From contig JBCBRY010000023.1 in assembly GCA_039819485.1 (NCBI GenBank), forward strand, positions 23,439 through 87,438: DNA of 64,000 bases, in the 5' to 3' direction. The notes beneath the pieces are model-generated. The model ran no database searches and had not been told where the DNA came from. It saw only the letters and a list, made by a program, of their open reading frames with translations. Both the position numbers and the translations under genes were made by a program. Positions 33,944 through 43,600 of this stretch are shown here, piece after piece (positions within the stretch are counted from its first letter, which is position 1; each line of letters starts with the position of its first letter). Source of the stretch: UBA6168 sp039819485 (GTDB lineage: Bacteria > Bacteroidota > Bacteroidia > Chitinophagales > Saprospiraceae).

Positions 33944-34770
33944 CCTGTCACCTTTCTTTCCCCTTTATTTTGCCGGCAAAAAATACATTCTTTTGGCAAC
34001 TTTCCGACCCTGGCCTCATTAAGGAAACCTTTCTACTGGGTACCATGCATGTGCAGGATCTAAGGGCTTTTTCCAATCTCGAATTTATCAAAGAAAAAAT
34101 AGACAGCGCGGATGCATTCGCAGCGGAATACCATCTTGGTGATAAAAACATGGGGCTGGCAGCCAAATTAGGCCTACCCGCCGGAGTCTCCCTGAACGGG
34201 CTCATTCCTGAAAAAAAATACTTCAAGCTTCGGAAAATCATCCTCAAATCTACTGGTATCGACCTTGACTATTTTCAAAACATTTCGCCGTTCATGCTGA
34301 CCGGACTGATCGGATCTCAGCTACTGGGAAAGCATATGCCCCAATCGCTCGACGAGCATCTTTGGAATTATGCCAGAGACCACAACAAAACAATGCTGGG
34401 CATTGAAACTTTTGAAGAGCAAATACAGGTATTGGAACAAATTCCACTGGATGATCAGGTGAAGATGCTTCTTGGTTTAGGCAAAAACATAAACCGCTTT
34501 AGAAAACATACACTGCATTCAGCCAATTTATATCAACAGGGAAAGTTCAAACAGCTTACCAAGTCAGTCATCAAAAATGCGGGTAAGCTGCGCAAGGTTT
34601 TGGTCTATCAAAGAAATGAAATAATGGCGGACCGAATACATGCCCTCGCTCAGGGCCAGCGCTTATTCGCCACTGTAGGAGCCGGTCATTTAGGAGGTGG
34701 AAAAGGAGTGCTGCGCTTACTAAAAAGGAAGGGTGTAAAAGTCTCACCGGTCTTTCAATCGGATAATTGA
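33934..34770 (+). CDS. TraB/GumN family protein
   Basis: A 278-residue protein of the TraB/GumN superfamily, recognised by TFFWQLSDP...FLLGTMHV near the start, EYHLGD, GIETFEEQIQVLEQIP and the C-terminal VGAGHLGGGKGVL. These proteins share an EreA-like fold with Glu/His residues; some (Tiki) are metalloproteases, and bacterial ones are poorly known. The start is uncertain: the ATG at 33934 lies inside the Lrp terminator stem, and a TTG at 33970, right before the family's first conserved segment, could be the true start. Its end overlaps the converging DUF5683 gene by 16 bases. Confidence 0.75.
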   Translation: MPAACHLSFPFILPAKNTFFWQLSDPGLIKETFLLGTMHVQDLRAFSNLEFIKEKIDSADAFAAEYHLGDKNMGLAAKLGLPAGVSLNGLIPEKKYFKLRKIILKSTGIDLDYFQNISPFMLTGLIGSQLLGKHMPQSLDEHLWNYARDHNKTMLGIETFEEQIQVLEQIPLDDQVKMLLGLGKNINRFRKHTLHSANLYQQGKFKQLTKSVIKNAGKLRKVLVYQRNEIMADRIHALAQGQRLFATVGAGHLGGGKGVLRLLKRKGVKVSPVFQSDN

Positions 34771-35420
34771 AAAGTCAATCCAAGTCCAAGATATGGCTGA
34801 TGATTGCCCAACGTCCCCATTTTGGGGCCAATCCGCATACTCAGGTCTTCGCTCACATCAAACGTCTTGAGGTGACAATCGACAAACGCTTCAGCGGTCT
34901 GCACAAGATGAAGCGCAAATAGCCCGATGTAGGATAATTGTCTGTTTCTATCGAAACCATCCCTGATCCTGCGATAGTCGCTTGCATCCAAAGTGGAGCC
35001 ACTGAACCGATGAGACTCACCTGCTAATTCGGCGATATAGATATCCCTGTAAAGGTTGTAACCTGAAGTGTTGTAGTCAATTGCAATGATCAGCAGCGTG
35101 TAGCCACCATAAACGAACGGCAGTTTCCACCAGCGCTTGTTATAGATCTGTCCGCCACCGGGAATGGCCATCGAGAGGAACAAAGCTTTCTTGGGATTTG
35201 GGTAGTCTTCTTTGCTGAAAATATTTCTTATAAATCCTTTTTTCTTCTTCTTCACCGATACAATAGAGGGGGCGACTACGGTTGAGTCAGGAATGGAATC
35301 GGTTGTAATTGCTATTGAATTTGGAGATAAAGTGGCGGCAATGCTATCGGGAACTTGGCCGAACAAAACGGCCGGCAACAGCCAGCTAAAAATGAAAAGG
35401 ATATATTTTTTACCTATCAT
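34755..35420 (-). CDS. DUF5683 membrane protein
   Basis: A 221-residue protein with a signal peptide (YILFIFSWLLPAVLFGQ), a Ser/Thr/Ile-rich linker, a lysine run, then ALFLSMAIPGGGQIYNKRWWKLP, the hallmark of DUF5683. A hydrophobic helix (YGGYTLLIIAIDY) and a short C-terminal domain follow. Placement downstream of parA-parB is common in Bacteroidota. Function unknown. Confidence 0.8.
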   Translation of the reverse strand: MIGKKYILFIFSWLLPAVLFGQVPDSIAATLSPNSIAITTDSIPDSTVVAPSIVSVKKKKKGFIRNIFSKEDYPNPKKALFLSMAIPGGGQIYNKRWWKLPFVYGGYTLLIIAIDYNTSGYNLYRDIYIAELAGESHRFSGSTLDASDYRRIRDGFDRNRQLSYIGLFALHLVQTAEAFVDCHLKTFDVSEDLSMRIGPKMGTLGNHQPYLGLGLTFQLSD

Positions 35421-35488
35421 GAGAATGGAACGCTGGTATGGAAGCTGCTGTCTTACGTTTTCTTTACGTTAACACCCCGTCGGATTGC

Positions 35489-36382
35489 CTACCTTTCGAT
35501 CAAGTCCAATAGGCGGTTGAGGTCATTGGTGGAAGAAAAGGGAATACTGATTTGTCCGCTTCCATTCGGTTTTACTTTCAAAGCAACCTTGGCACCGAGA
35601 TAATCCTTTAAATTGTTTTCTACCGAAAGGTAATCGCCCGATAAATTGGAAGCAGCTCCGGGGTTTTTCTTTTGCGCAGGTTCCCGGTAGCTTTTGATTA
35701 GCTTTTCAGTGGCCCTTACGGATAACTCTTTTTCTATTACTTCTTTAAAAACGACATTTTGGATCGTCAGATCTTCCACCCCGGCAAGGGCACGGGCGTG
35801 TCCCATGCTCAGTATACCTTCTTTCAGTGCTTTTTGAATGTCGGGCGGGAGTTTTAAGAGTCGAAGAAAATTGGTGATGCTGACCCGGCTCTTCCCGACG
35901 CGGTCTGCAAGGGCTTCGTGCGTCAGGTCGCATTCTTCAATCAGCCGCTGGTAAGTAATGGCCACTTCGACGGCGTTCAGGTTTTCCCGTTGGATATTTT
36001 CTACCAGCGCCATCTCGATCATTTCCTGATCATTGGCCAGTCGAATGTAGGTTGGGATTTCTTCCAAACCCGCCAGTTTGGACGCTCGCAACCTTCTTTC
36101 CCCGGAAATCAACTGAAAGGCTTTGTCGTTCAACCGGCGGACGGTGATGGGCTGGATGAGCCCATGAACCTTCAACGAATCGGCCAGTTCGCCAAGAGCT
36201 TCTTCGTCAAATTCTTTTCTTGGCTGAAATGGATTGACTTCGATCTGTTGGATCGGAATCATGGCTACTGTGTTAGATAATTCCTTTACCACCTCTTCGG
36301 GGGTCTCCATCGATGAAAGCAGGGCATTTATTCCTCTTCCTATCTGGGCTTTGGTTCTTTTTCCTGAAAGCTTTTTTGCCAT
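35489..36382 (-). CDS. parB: Chromosome-partitioning protein ParB
   Basis: A 297-residue CTP-dependent DNA clamp that loads at parS and works with ParA. It has the N-terminal ParB/Srx motif (NPFQPRKEF, GERRLRASKLAGL), the central helix-turn-helix (LTHEALADRVGKSRVSITNFLRL) and a C-terminal dimerisation segment. It lies 161 bases after parA on the same strand. No parS-like palindrome around CACGTG was found in this window. Confidence 0.95.
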   Translation of the reverse strand: MAKKLSGKRTKAQIGRGINALLSSMETPEEVVKELSNTVAMIPIQQIEVNPFQPRKEFDEEALGELADSLKVHGLIQPITVRRLNDKAFQLISGERRLRASKLAGLEEIPTYIRLANDQEMIEMALVENIQRENLNAVEVAITYQRLIEECDLTHEALADRVGKSRVSITNFLRLLKLPPDIQKALKEGILSMGHARALAGVEDLTIQNVVFKEVIEKELSVRATEKLIKSYREPAQKKNPGAASNLSGDYLSVENNLKDYLGAKVALKVKPNGSGQISIPFSSTNDLNRLLDLIER

Positions 36383-36543
36383 TTCTTAATTCACTTTGAC
36401 TTAAAATGATATATGTGTCGCTGGTGCCTTGTTCAATTGGAAATTAAGCGGTTTAAAAACTGTTTTGCGCTGAAGGTCAATTGGTTAGCAATTTTTAATT
36501 TTCCAATCTTTTGATTTTAGACAGAAAATTCATCCCTCGAAAG

Positions 36544-37326
36544 CTAAGCGAGGACGATCGCATCGTTGTTGCGGATCAAAAATTCTTTCGCAAGGTTGAG
36601 AAAGTTGGTCGTTCCCCGGCTGCCCGCATCGTACATTACTACCGGCAAGTGCATATTGGGCGCTTCACTGATCTTTGAATTCCTGTGAATGATCGTGTTG
36701 AATACCTTTTCCTTGTAAAATCCACGAACTTCATTCACTACAATATTGGCCAGGCGTAACCTGCGATCGTACATTGAAAGTAAAATGCCTTCGATGTCGA
36801 GCGAAGGGTTGAGGTTTTTCTTGACCCGACTAATGGTCTGTTGGAGCTTGCCCAAACCTTCCAAGGAAAAATATTCACACTGAACCGGAATGAGGACAGA
36901 ATCGGCAGCAGTCAATGAATTGACGGTGATGATGCCCAAAGAAGGGAGGCAATCGATGATCACATAGTCATAATCCTCTTTGACTTGACTGAGCACCCCG
37001 CGCATCACGTATTCCCATTTATCTCTTCTGGCCAGTTCTATCTCGGCCCCGACCAGATCTATATGAGAAGGCAGTAAGTGAAGATTGGGAGTATCTGTCT
37101 CGTATATCGCTTCTTTCGTCTCTAAATCGTTTACCAGACAGTCATAGAGGCTTTCTTCGATATCGTCCTGAAATACCCCGACACCAGAAGAAGAATTGGC
37201 CTGGGGGTCAGCATCTACCAACAATACTTTTTTCTCTAAAATGGCCAGGCAGGCCGATAGGTTGATGGCGGTGGTTGTTTTACCGACCCCGCCTTTTTGG
37301 TTTGCTATTGCTATAATCTTTCCCAT
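36544..37326 (-). CDS. parA: Chromosome-partitioning ATPase ParA
   Basis: A 260-residue ParA/Soj ATPase with the deviant Walker A motif NQKGGVGKTTTAINL at the N-terminus, Walker A' VDADPQANSSSG and the YDYVIIDCLPSLG Walker B. There is no N-terminal DNA-binding extension, so it is the chromosomal Soj type. It is the first gene of parA-parB-DUF5683. Confidence 0.96.
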   Translation of the reverse strand: MGKIIAIANQKGGVGKTTTAINLSACLAILEKKVLLVDADPQANSSSGVGVFQDDIEESLYDCLVNDLETKEAIYETDTPNLHLLPSHIDLVGAEIELARRDKWEYVMRGVLSQVKEDYDYVIIDCLPSLGIITVNSLTAADSVLIPVQCEYFSLEGLGKLQQTISRVKKNLNPSLDIEGILLSMYDRRLRLANIVVNEVRGFYKEKVFNTIIHRNSKISEAPNMHLPVVMYDAGSRGTTNFLNLAKEFLIRNNDAIVLA

Positions 37327-37390
37327 TGATCAAGGTTTGGTTGCTGGTTCAAGGATTTTGGTTGAAGGATCTTAGCTTGACCAACGCTCC

Positions 37391-38074
37391 CTAAATCCCT
37401 TCGACTTTTTCGCCAACTGTGGGCAAAATCAGATTTTTACCACGTTTTTCAAAAGCGGCCTTTGCAGCAGCGTGATCTATTTCGATGTATCCAAAAGTAT
37501 CGAAATGACAGCCGATAATGGTATCACATTCGATGTATTCAGCAGCGATAGCTGCGTCATCATACCCCATCGTGAAATTATCTCCGATCGGCAAAATGGC
37601 AAAATCAAGTTTAGGGCACGTTATCGGGATCAATTTCATATCGAGTGTAAGTGCCGTATCACCTGCAAAGTAGAAACAGGCATTTTTGTCCCAGATGACA
37701 AAGCCACCTGGATTGCCTCCGTAGGTCCCATCCGGTAAAACGGAAGAATGAACCGCATTCACATATTTCACCGTGCCGAAATCAAATGACCATTTTCCAC
37801 CGTGGTTGAGCGGGTGGCCCTTTATTTCCTTGCTTTCATACCAGGTAACTATTTCATAATTGGAAATGATCTTTGCATCGTTTTTTTGGGCGATCGTAGC
37901 TGCATCGGCGACGTGGTCACCATGCCCGTGAGACAGGAGCACATAGTCCGCTTCAATCGAATCGACGTCGATATGAGCTGCTTTTGGATTGGGCGATATG
38001 AATGGGTCAAACACGAGGTTCTTGCCGTTCATCTCGATCAAAAAGGAGGATTGTCCGTAAAAGGTGATGTTCAT
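37391..38074 (-). CDS. UPF0173 metallo-beta-lactamase-fold hydrolase
   Basis: A 227-residue metal-dependent hydrolase. The MBL metal motif SHGHGDHVAD is near residue 49, with further ligands in NAVHSS, FAGDTAL and the C-terminal GCHFDTF. It resembles the UPF0173 group, whose physiological substrate is unknown. It is just upstream of parA on the same strand (64-base gap), which may be coincidental. Confidence 0.85.
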   Translation of the reverse strand: MNITFYGQSSFLIEMNGKNLVFDPFISPNPKAAHIDVDSIEADYVLLSHGHGDHVADAATIAQKNDAKIISNYEIVTWYESKEIKGHPLNHGGKWSFDFGTVKYVNAVHSSVLPDGTYGGNPGGFVIWDKNACFYFAGDTALTLDMKLIPITCPKLDFAILPIGDNFTMGYDDAAIAAEYIECDTIIGCHFDTFGYIEIDHAAAKAAFEKRGKNLILPTVGEKVEGI

Positions 38075-38409
38075 TTTTATCCTTGTTTTATTTGGGAAAA
38101 TTTATGTCCTGGCTGGAAAATTTCCACAAAAGTAAACTTTCGAAATGGGATTGTATAGATAAATGAAAGAGATTTTTTTTAAGCATTGAATTGCTAATTA
38201 CTGCGTTTTTTGTTTAAAAAAAAAGTAAAAAAAGTTGAACAAACCATGAACCAATGATAATTGGCTGTGTTTGAGACCTGTTATTTTAATTGAATAAAAG
38301 TATTCACTAACCAAAAAATGTAAGTGGTCGGCAAGGACTTGGTTCATCAAGGTTTTGATGATAAAAATCTTTTGGATGATAAAGGTTTGAGCCGTGCCCA
38401 AAAAGTATT

Positions 38410-39348
38410 ATGAAAAAGTTTCAATTTTATTTAAGCGTCTTCCTTGCTTTCGCCCTAATTGTACCTTTTACCTCTTGTGGAGATGATGACAGCGATGACG
38501 CTCCGACTCCACAAAGCATCGTTGAAATCGCTACTTCTGATAGTCAGTTCAGTACATTGGTTGCTGCATTGGACCGGGTAGGATTGGTAGGTGTTTTGGA
38601 AGGAGATGGCCCTTTCACTGTATTTGCCCCAACCGACGCAGCCTTCCAGGCGGCTGGTGTCACAGATCTGAATGCCTTTACCGACGAGCAATTGACTGAA
38701 ATTTTGTTGTACCATGTTTTGGGTGCTGAAGTATTTTCCGGCGACATTGCTGATGGTCAAACCTACGTGACCACTGCGGCTACGACTGGGCCTGGCAATA
38801 CTCAGTTATCTATGTTGATTGAGAAATCGGCTGCTGGTGTGGTTATCAATGGCGGAATCAATGTTACAACTGCGGACGTGGACGCAACCAACGGTGTAAT
38901 TCATATTGTGGACAATGTTATTCTTCCATTGGATGTTGTTGGTCACGCAGTGGCAAACAGTAACTTCACTTCTTTAGTATCTTCTTTGCAAGCAGCTTCT
39001 GGTGACTTGGTCAATGTGCTTTCAGGAGATGGCCCATTCACCGTTTTCGCACCGCTGAATAGCGGGTTTGATGCTATTTCAACAGTGACAGCTGATCTAA
39101 CTGCAGATCAGTTAGCTACTGTTTTGACATACCACGTTGTAGCAGGAAATGTTTTGTCAAGTACTTTGACTGACGGACAGTCCGCAGAAACCATCAACAC
39201 CGAGAATATTACCATCAACATTGATGGTTCAAATGTTACCATTACTGATGCGAACGGAGGAAGTGTGACAGTTGTCTTGACTGATGTACAGGGAACAAAC
39301 GGAGTTATCCACGTAATTGATAACGTACTCATCCCGGCTAACTTGTAA
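38410..39348 (+). CDS. Lipoprotein with two fasciclin (FAS1) domains
   Basis: A 312-residue surface or periplasmic lipoprotein. The signal peptide ends at PFTSC, and Cys23 is followed by an acidic run (GDDDSDD), resembling the Bacteroidota surface-export signal for lipoproteins. Two FAS1 domains follow (about residues 35-170 and 175-312), each with GPFTVFAPTDAAF- or APLNSGF-type H1 and NGVIHVIDNV-type H2 segments. FAS1 domains mediate adhesion. It is a single-gene unit ended by a good terminator. Confidence 0.93.
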   Translation: MKKFQFYLSVFLAFALIVPFTSCGDDDSDDAPTPQSIVEIATSDSQFSTLVAALDRVGLVGVLEGDGPFTVFAPTDAAFQAAGVTDLNAFTDEQLTEILLYHVLGAEVFSGDIADGQTYVTTAATTGPGNTQLSMLIEKSAAGVVINGGINVTTADVDATNGVIHIVDNVILPLDVVGHAVANSNFTSLVSSLQAASGDLVNVLSGDGPFTVFAPLNSGFDAISTVTADLTADQLATVLTYHVVAGNVLSSTLTDGQSAETINTENITINIDGSNVTITDANGGSVTVVLTDVQGTNGVIHVIDNVLIPANL

Positions 39349-39383
39349 TGATTTTTTCTCCATAGTCATATAGTCATAAGCAT

Positions 39384-39419
39384 AGCCCTTGGCAACTATT
39401 TGCCGAGGGCTTGTTTTTT
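39384..39419 (+). terminator. Terminator of the fasciclin gene
   Basis: AGCCCTTGGCAA pairs with TTGCCGAGGGCT (one G-U) around CTAT, then TTGTTTTTT. It reaches the stop of the converging OmpA-like gene. Confidence 0.85.
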
Positions 39420-40308
39420 ACCCGCTTTTTACCATTTTTAAAATCTTGTCAGTCGGAGGGTAAATAATGATTTCAGTCCGACGGTTCAGTCGCCTTCCAT
39501 CTGAAGTGTCGTTAGATGATCTGGGTTTAGAATCTCCTTTACCCCCAGTGATGACCTGGTTAGGATTGATGCCAAATTCGTCGACCAGCATTCTTGCCAC
39601 GGGAGTAGCTCTTAGCACACTCAAGTCCCAGTTGTCTTTTAGGCTTCTGGTGCGAACGGGCTGGTTGTCGGTATGGCCTAAAACCAAAATGTCCATCTGC
39701 GGATATTGTAGTATAACCATTGCAATGCTGTCCAGGATTTCATAAGCGTTGTTAGACAGCCGGGTAGACCCTTTTCGATAAATAGATTTTTCGGACAAAA
39801 CAATATAGCCAAGGCCATCTTTTACTTCGAGTGAAATTTCATCGTTGGAATAACCGTTCAGCTTACCGGCCACTTTACCGATCAACTCTCTTAACTGCTC
39901 TTCCTGTTCTTCCACCGCCATTTTATAACCATCGATTTTCGCCTGTTTTTCGGCCAGTTCTTGATTCTTTTGCTGGAGTACCCCTCCTAATTCCTCTTGC
40001 TTGTTGAGGGACTGATCGTTGAGGGTTCTGATTTGAGCTTCCAGATTGTCAATTTGGGCCACCTGCTTATCGTAAATTTCCCGCAGGGCGTTGCCCTCTC
40101 CTGTCTTTTCAGCCAGCTGTAACTTCAACCCGGCAATTTCCTTGTTCAGTTGCAAATTGTGGTTATTGATTGCCTGGAGTGTGCTGTCACAGGCATTTCG
40201 TCTTTCAACCTCAGAGAGGAACTTTTTTTTACTTACACAAGAAAACAAAGGAAGCAAAAAGAATATGAGGAGTGCGCCAAGGCAGTTGGCAGAAAAAGTT
40301 TTACTCAT
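39418..40308 (-). CDS. OmpA-family lipoprotein with coiled coil
   Basis: A 296-residue envelope protein. A lipobox (LPLFSC) gives Cys24 as lipid anchor. Residues 35-140 form a long coiled coil (LQLNKEIAGLKLQLAEK...), and the C-terminal 130 residues are an OmpA peptidoglycan-binding domain (LVLGHTDNQPVRT...NWDLSVLRA...RRTEI). It probably tethers the outer membrane to the wall. The coiled-coil gene at 40461, upstream on the same strand, has a similar layout. Confidence 0.9.
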   Translation of the reverse strand: MSKTFSANCLGALLIFFLLPLFSCVSKKKFLSEVERRNACDSTLQAINNHNLQLNKEIAGLKLQLAEKTGEGNALREIYDKQVAQIDNLEAQIRTLNDQSLNKQEELGGVLQQKNQELAEKQAKIDGYKMAVEEQEEQLRELIGKVAGKLNGYSNDEISLEVKDGLGYIVLSEKSIYRKGSTRLSNNAYEILDSIAMVILQYPQMDILVLGHTDNQPVRTRSLKDNWDLSVLRATPVARMLVDEFGINPNQVITGGKGDSKPRSSNDTSDGRRLNRRTEIIIYPPTDKILKMVKSG

Positions 40309-40460
40309 GGTATCTAAGTTGGTATGAAGGCAATTTCAGATGCAATTATCCGAGTTGTCCCAAATGTGAAACTTTGAAGATGGGTAGTCAACTCAGGAAG
40401 CAGTTGCAAATTGCCTCCTAAGTCATAGTCATAGATTTGCTTACTTAACAGTGACCAAAA

Positions 40461-41372
40461 TTATCGTAACCGGAAACTGGAAGCACCCAATAAACCAATG
40501 TCAGTGTAGACAGCTACCCGATAATATCCAGATCTGAGCTTTTGTTCTAGGTCATGATTGAAAGACAGGCGTTGACTTTCTTCGACATCGACTTCCTGCA
40601 TTTTTACGGCCTGGATATCCATCATTTGTCCGTTTACATTTACCTGGGCCTGAATTGGGTTCGAATCTTTGATAGGCGTGCCTTTATCATCGGTTATTAC
40701 AAGATAAAGTGTCCTGATCCCTTGATATTTGGGATTAACATTAGTGAGGTCAAAACTGACCGTAATTCTTTTAGCCCGTTTAGATTTGGCTGTTGCTTTA
40801 GGTTTCTTTTTTTCGACTTCGACCCTGAAGGCACTTGCTTTGAAGTTGGCCAAGGTCAATTTTTTGAGCTCATCCTGAATGGTAGAATTCAGGTCTGCCA
40901 GGGCCTGGTTCTCAGACTTTGAGGCGGCCAGGTCGGCGGTCAGTTGGCCAGTCAGTGTTTTAAGAGAATCGTTTTCGAATTTCAGGTTGTTGATCGACAT
41001 TTCCAGCTGGGCTTTGTCGGCCAGCAATTGCTCGATTTGTACTTTTAGGTTGCCTGATTCAGATCTGGTTCTTTTTTTCAAACGCCTGATAACGGCATCT
41101 TTTTCAGCTACCTTTTTTTCTATTTCTTCTTTGGAATTTTGCAATGATTCATTTTCTATTGCCAATTCTTCATAAGCTATTGTCAGGCTGTCCACTTCGT
41201 TGGCCAACTTGTCTTTTAAGCCGTTAAGATTGTCGATCTCGGAGGAGAGGTTTTTATTTTGGAGTGCAAGATCCTGGCTCTCCTTACTTGATTTAAAAGC
41301 CATGTATCCTACCCCAGCCAGTAAGAGCAGAAGTATAATGATGAGAATAGTAAGTCCCCTTTTTGCATTCAT
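40461..41372 (-). CDS. Membrane-anchored coiled-coil protein
   Basis: A 303-residue protein with one N-terminal membrane helix (LTILIIILLLLLAGVGYMAF), a long coiled coil (about residues 30-170) and a beta-rich C-terminal domain (ITVSFDLTNVNPKYQGIRTLYLVI, GYYRVAVYTDIGLLG). Similar proteins are common in Bacteroidota and unnamed. It likely faces the periplasm. Pairing with the OmpA-like gene suggests an envelope role. Confidence 0.7.
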   Translation of the reverse strand: MNAKRGLTILIIILLLLLAGVGYMAFKSSKESQDLALQNKNLSSEIDNLNGLKDKLANEVDSLTIAYEELAIENESLQNSKEEIEKKVAEKDAVIRRLKKRTRSESGNLKVQIEQLLADKAQLEMSINNLKFENDSLKTLTGQLTADLAASKSENQALADLNSTIQDELKKLTLANFKASAFRVEVEKKKPKATAKSKRAKRITVSFDLTNVNPKYQGIRTLYLVITDDKGTPIKDSNPIQAQVNVNGQMMDIQAVKMQEVDVEESQRLSFNHDLEQKLRSGYYRVAVYTDIGLLGASSFRLR

Positions 41373-41964
41373 GTTGTATTAGTTATGTTGAGAAATGAAC
41401 AATAGCGCCAAATTTATAAATCTAATTGGCGTCAAGGAAACTTAGCAGGTGATTATTCTTGCGAGGTAAATTTTAGACTGCTTTTCGCTTGAATCGACTG
41501 GTGGATTTGGGGAAAACCATTTGGAGAAATTGAGTTTTTAAACAACTTCATTATTAAACTGTTAAATTAATGTAAAAGAGATTAGTTTTTTATGTAATGT
41601 TTTTCTTCTTGATTCCAATAACTTACCTTTGTAGGATTAAAACATTTTCGAGAAGTAAAATCCCATTTAATTACCTAATCAGATATTGAACATCCAAATC
41701 CTTATTGATTTAGGGATAAGTATATGTGAAATATTACCCTGCTGGGTTATCGGCTTAATTAACCGATCTGCTATGTTTGCATGATCACTCCTTTAAGTCA
41801 AATATTACGTTTCCAGTCTGAATCTTTCTAGTTAGATTAATGATATTGCCTCTAGATACAAGTTTGGATAAGTTGCCTCTAAGTAATGGATTGAGCTGAC
41901 CATCAGTAAATGTGGTTTAGTTCATGAACTAATTACTTAACACTAACATATAAACCCGAAATTG
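41373..41964. other. Long 5' region of the oxoamine synthase gene
   Basis: About 590 AT-rich bases. -7-type boxes TACCTTTG (41624-41631) and TATGTTTGC (41772-41780) are present, both without a clear TTG. A small ATCGG/CCGAT hairpin precedes the second. No coding frame found. Confidence 0.5.
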
Positions 41965-43245
41965 ATGAACACTACTCCCATCAAGCAACAGGAACTGATA
42001 TTCCAAAATATGGCAAAAGCCAAACAGATGGGCATTGCGCATGTATCTGTTGACGAAGTAATCCACCCAGGAAGGCTTGTCCAAATTAAGGATCGAGAAC
42101 TGGTCAATTTTTCATCCTGTAGTTATATGGGATTGGAGACGGACCAGCGGTTAAAGGACGGAGCCATAGAGCTAATCAACAATTATGGCGTTGCCTTTTC
42201 AGCTTCCCGCGCCTATGTTGGCGTCGAGCCATTCAACGAATTGGAAAACCTGATGCAACAGATATTTGGCTATCCCACTTTAGTCATGCCGTCAACCACC
42301 ATGTCCCACCTTTCTATCTTACCTCTTTTGGTTGGGAAGAATGATGCCGTTATCCTGGATCACCAGGTTCATGCCAGTGTACAGTTTTCTGTAAAGCTTG
42401 CTAGTGCTGACGGAGTCCATGTTGAGATGGTCAGGCATAATAATGTGGAATACCTTGAAAACCGAATCAAGAAATTGAGTGGCCAGTACAATAAAATATG
42501 GTACATGGCGGATGGCGTCTACTCAATGTACGGCGACACGGCACCAATGAAAGAGCTTTACCGCTTGATGGATGACCATGATCAATTTCATCTTTACATC
42601 GACGATGCGCACGGCATGAGCTGGACAGGAAAAAATGGTGCTGGCTTTGTATTGTCAGAAATTCCCTATCACGAAAAAATGATGCTGGTGACCTCATTGT
42701 ACAAAGGGTTTGGAACCGGAGGTGCAGCGATTGTTTGTCGGGATGAGAAAATGAAAACTTTTGTCAAAAGCTGTGGTGGAACCTTCATTTTTTCCGGGCC
42801 TATGAAACCTGCTACAATTGGATCTGCAATTGCCTCGGCTAAAATTCACCTTACCTCTGAGATTAAGGAGTTGCAATTAAAATTGAAGAAGAGAATTGAA
42901 TATTTTAAAACCAAAGCACTGTCATTGGGCCTACCGGTCGTCAGCGATGGTAAAACACCAATTTTCTTCATTGGGGTAGGGAAGATCGAAGTCGGATACT
43001 CCATGTGCCAGCGTTTGCTCGATGCAGGTTTTCTTGGTGGTATCGCTGCCTATCCGAGTGTTCCCATGGCAAATACAGGCATTAGGGTCATGGTGAACAA
43101 TCATCATTCTTACGAAGATATTGATAACCTGCTTGCAACAACGGCTAACCTGTTTCACGATGAGCTATCTAAAGAAAGCTATGGATTAGAGACCATTTTT
43201 AGAGCATTTCGGATGAGAGGAACTGTGAATACTTCTCTTTCTTAA
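41965..43245 (+). CDS. Alpha-oxoamine synthase family enzyme (BioF/Kbl/CqsA-like)
   Basis: A 426-residue PLP enzyme that condenses an acyl-CoA with an amino acid, by family. Family motifs are visible: SCSYMGLETDQRL near the start, HASV after the first third, DDAHGMSWTG (PLP ring Asp and His) and TSLYKGFGTGGAA with the Schiff-base lysine (about residue 247). Possible identities are 2-amino-3-ketobutyrate ligase, 8-amino-7-oxononanoate synthase, serine palmitoyltransferase or a CqsA/LqsA-type signal synthase. No biotin or threonine gene is nearby, and a six-TM histidine kinase follows. The ATG at 41965 is preferred over a TTG one codon earlier. A terminator follows at 43282. Confidence 0.8.
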   Translation: MNTTPIKQQELIFQNMAKAKQMGIAHVSVDEVIHPGRLVQIKDRELVNFSSCSYMGLETDQRLKDGAIELINNYGVAFSASRAYVGVEPFNELENLMQQIFGYPTLVMPSTTMSHLSILPLLVGKNDAVILDHQVHASVQFSVKLASADGVHVEMVRHNNVEYLENRIKKLSGQYNKIWYMADGVYSMYGDTAPMKELYRLMDDHDQFHLYIDDAHGMSWTGKNGAGFVLSEIPYHEKMMLVTSLYKGFGTGGAAIVCRDEKMKTFVKSCGGTFIFSGPMKPATIGSAIASAKIHLTSEIKELQLKLKKRIEYFKTKALSLGLPVVSDGKTPIFFIGVGKIEVGYSMCQRLLDAGFLGGIAAYPSVPMANTGIRVMVNNHHSYEDIDNLLATTANLFHDELSKESYGLETIFRAFRMRGTVNTSLS

Positions 43246-43281
43246 TTTAATCAAGGCTTAAAGTATCCAAAGAAAAATTCA

Positions 43282-43340
43282 GTTGGGGCATAACATGGCT
43301 TGCTGTTTCGAGCAGTCGATGTTGTGCCCCAACTTATTTT
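43282..43340 (+). terminator. Terminator after the oxoamine synthase gene
   Basis: GTTGGGGCATAACAT pairs with ATGTTGTGCCCCAAC (one mismatch), with an inner GCT/AGC helix, followed by TTATTTT. Confidence 0.75.
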
Positions 43341-43600
43341 AAGTTATTCTCCCCTTTAGTTCCATTCTAATTCCTTTCTATCTTAGAGATAAACTACTGC
43401 GCTCTTTTTTCAAGACACAAACCTCATTCAGCAGAAAGGTCTGATCGATCGTATTGGTAGGTCAGGTTATTTTACTTAACTGAAAGAAGTTCAATGTAAT
43501 ACCAACAGTCATTCTGCCTGCATTATTTATTCGGATGTTGCCATCTAATCAGGTATTTGGCAAAATATTGGAACTGATTAGTTTGATTAACTGGATTCCA

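Noticed and set aside
41965..43245. Calling the oxoamine synthase bioF or kbl
   Set aside because: No biotin or threonine-degradation gene is nearby and motifs alone do not separate the family members, so no symbol is given.
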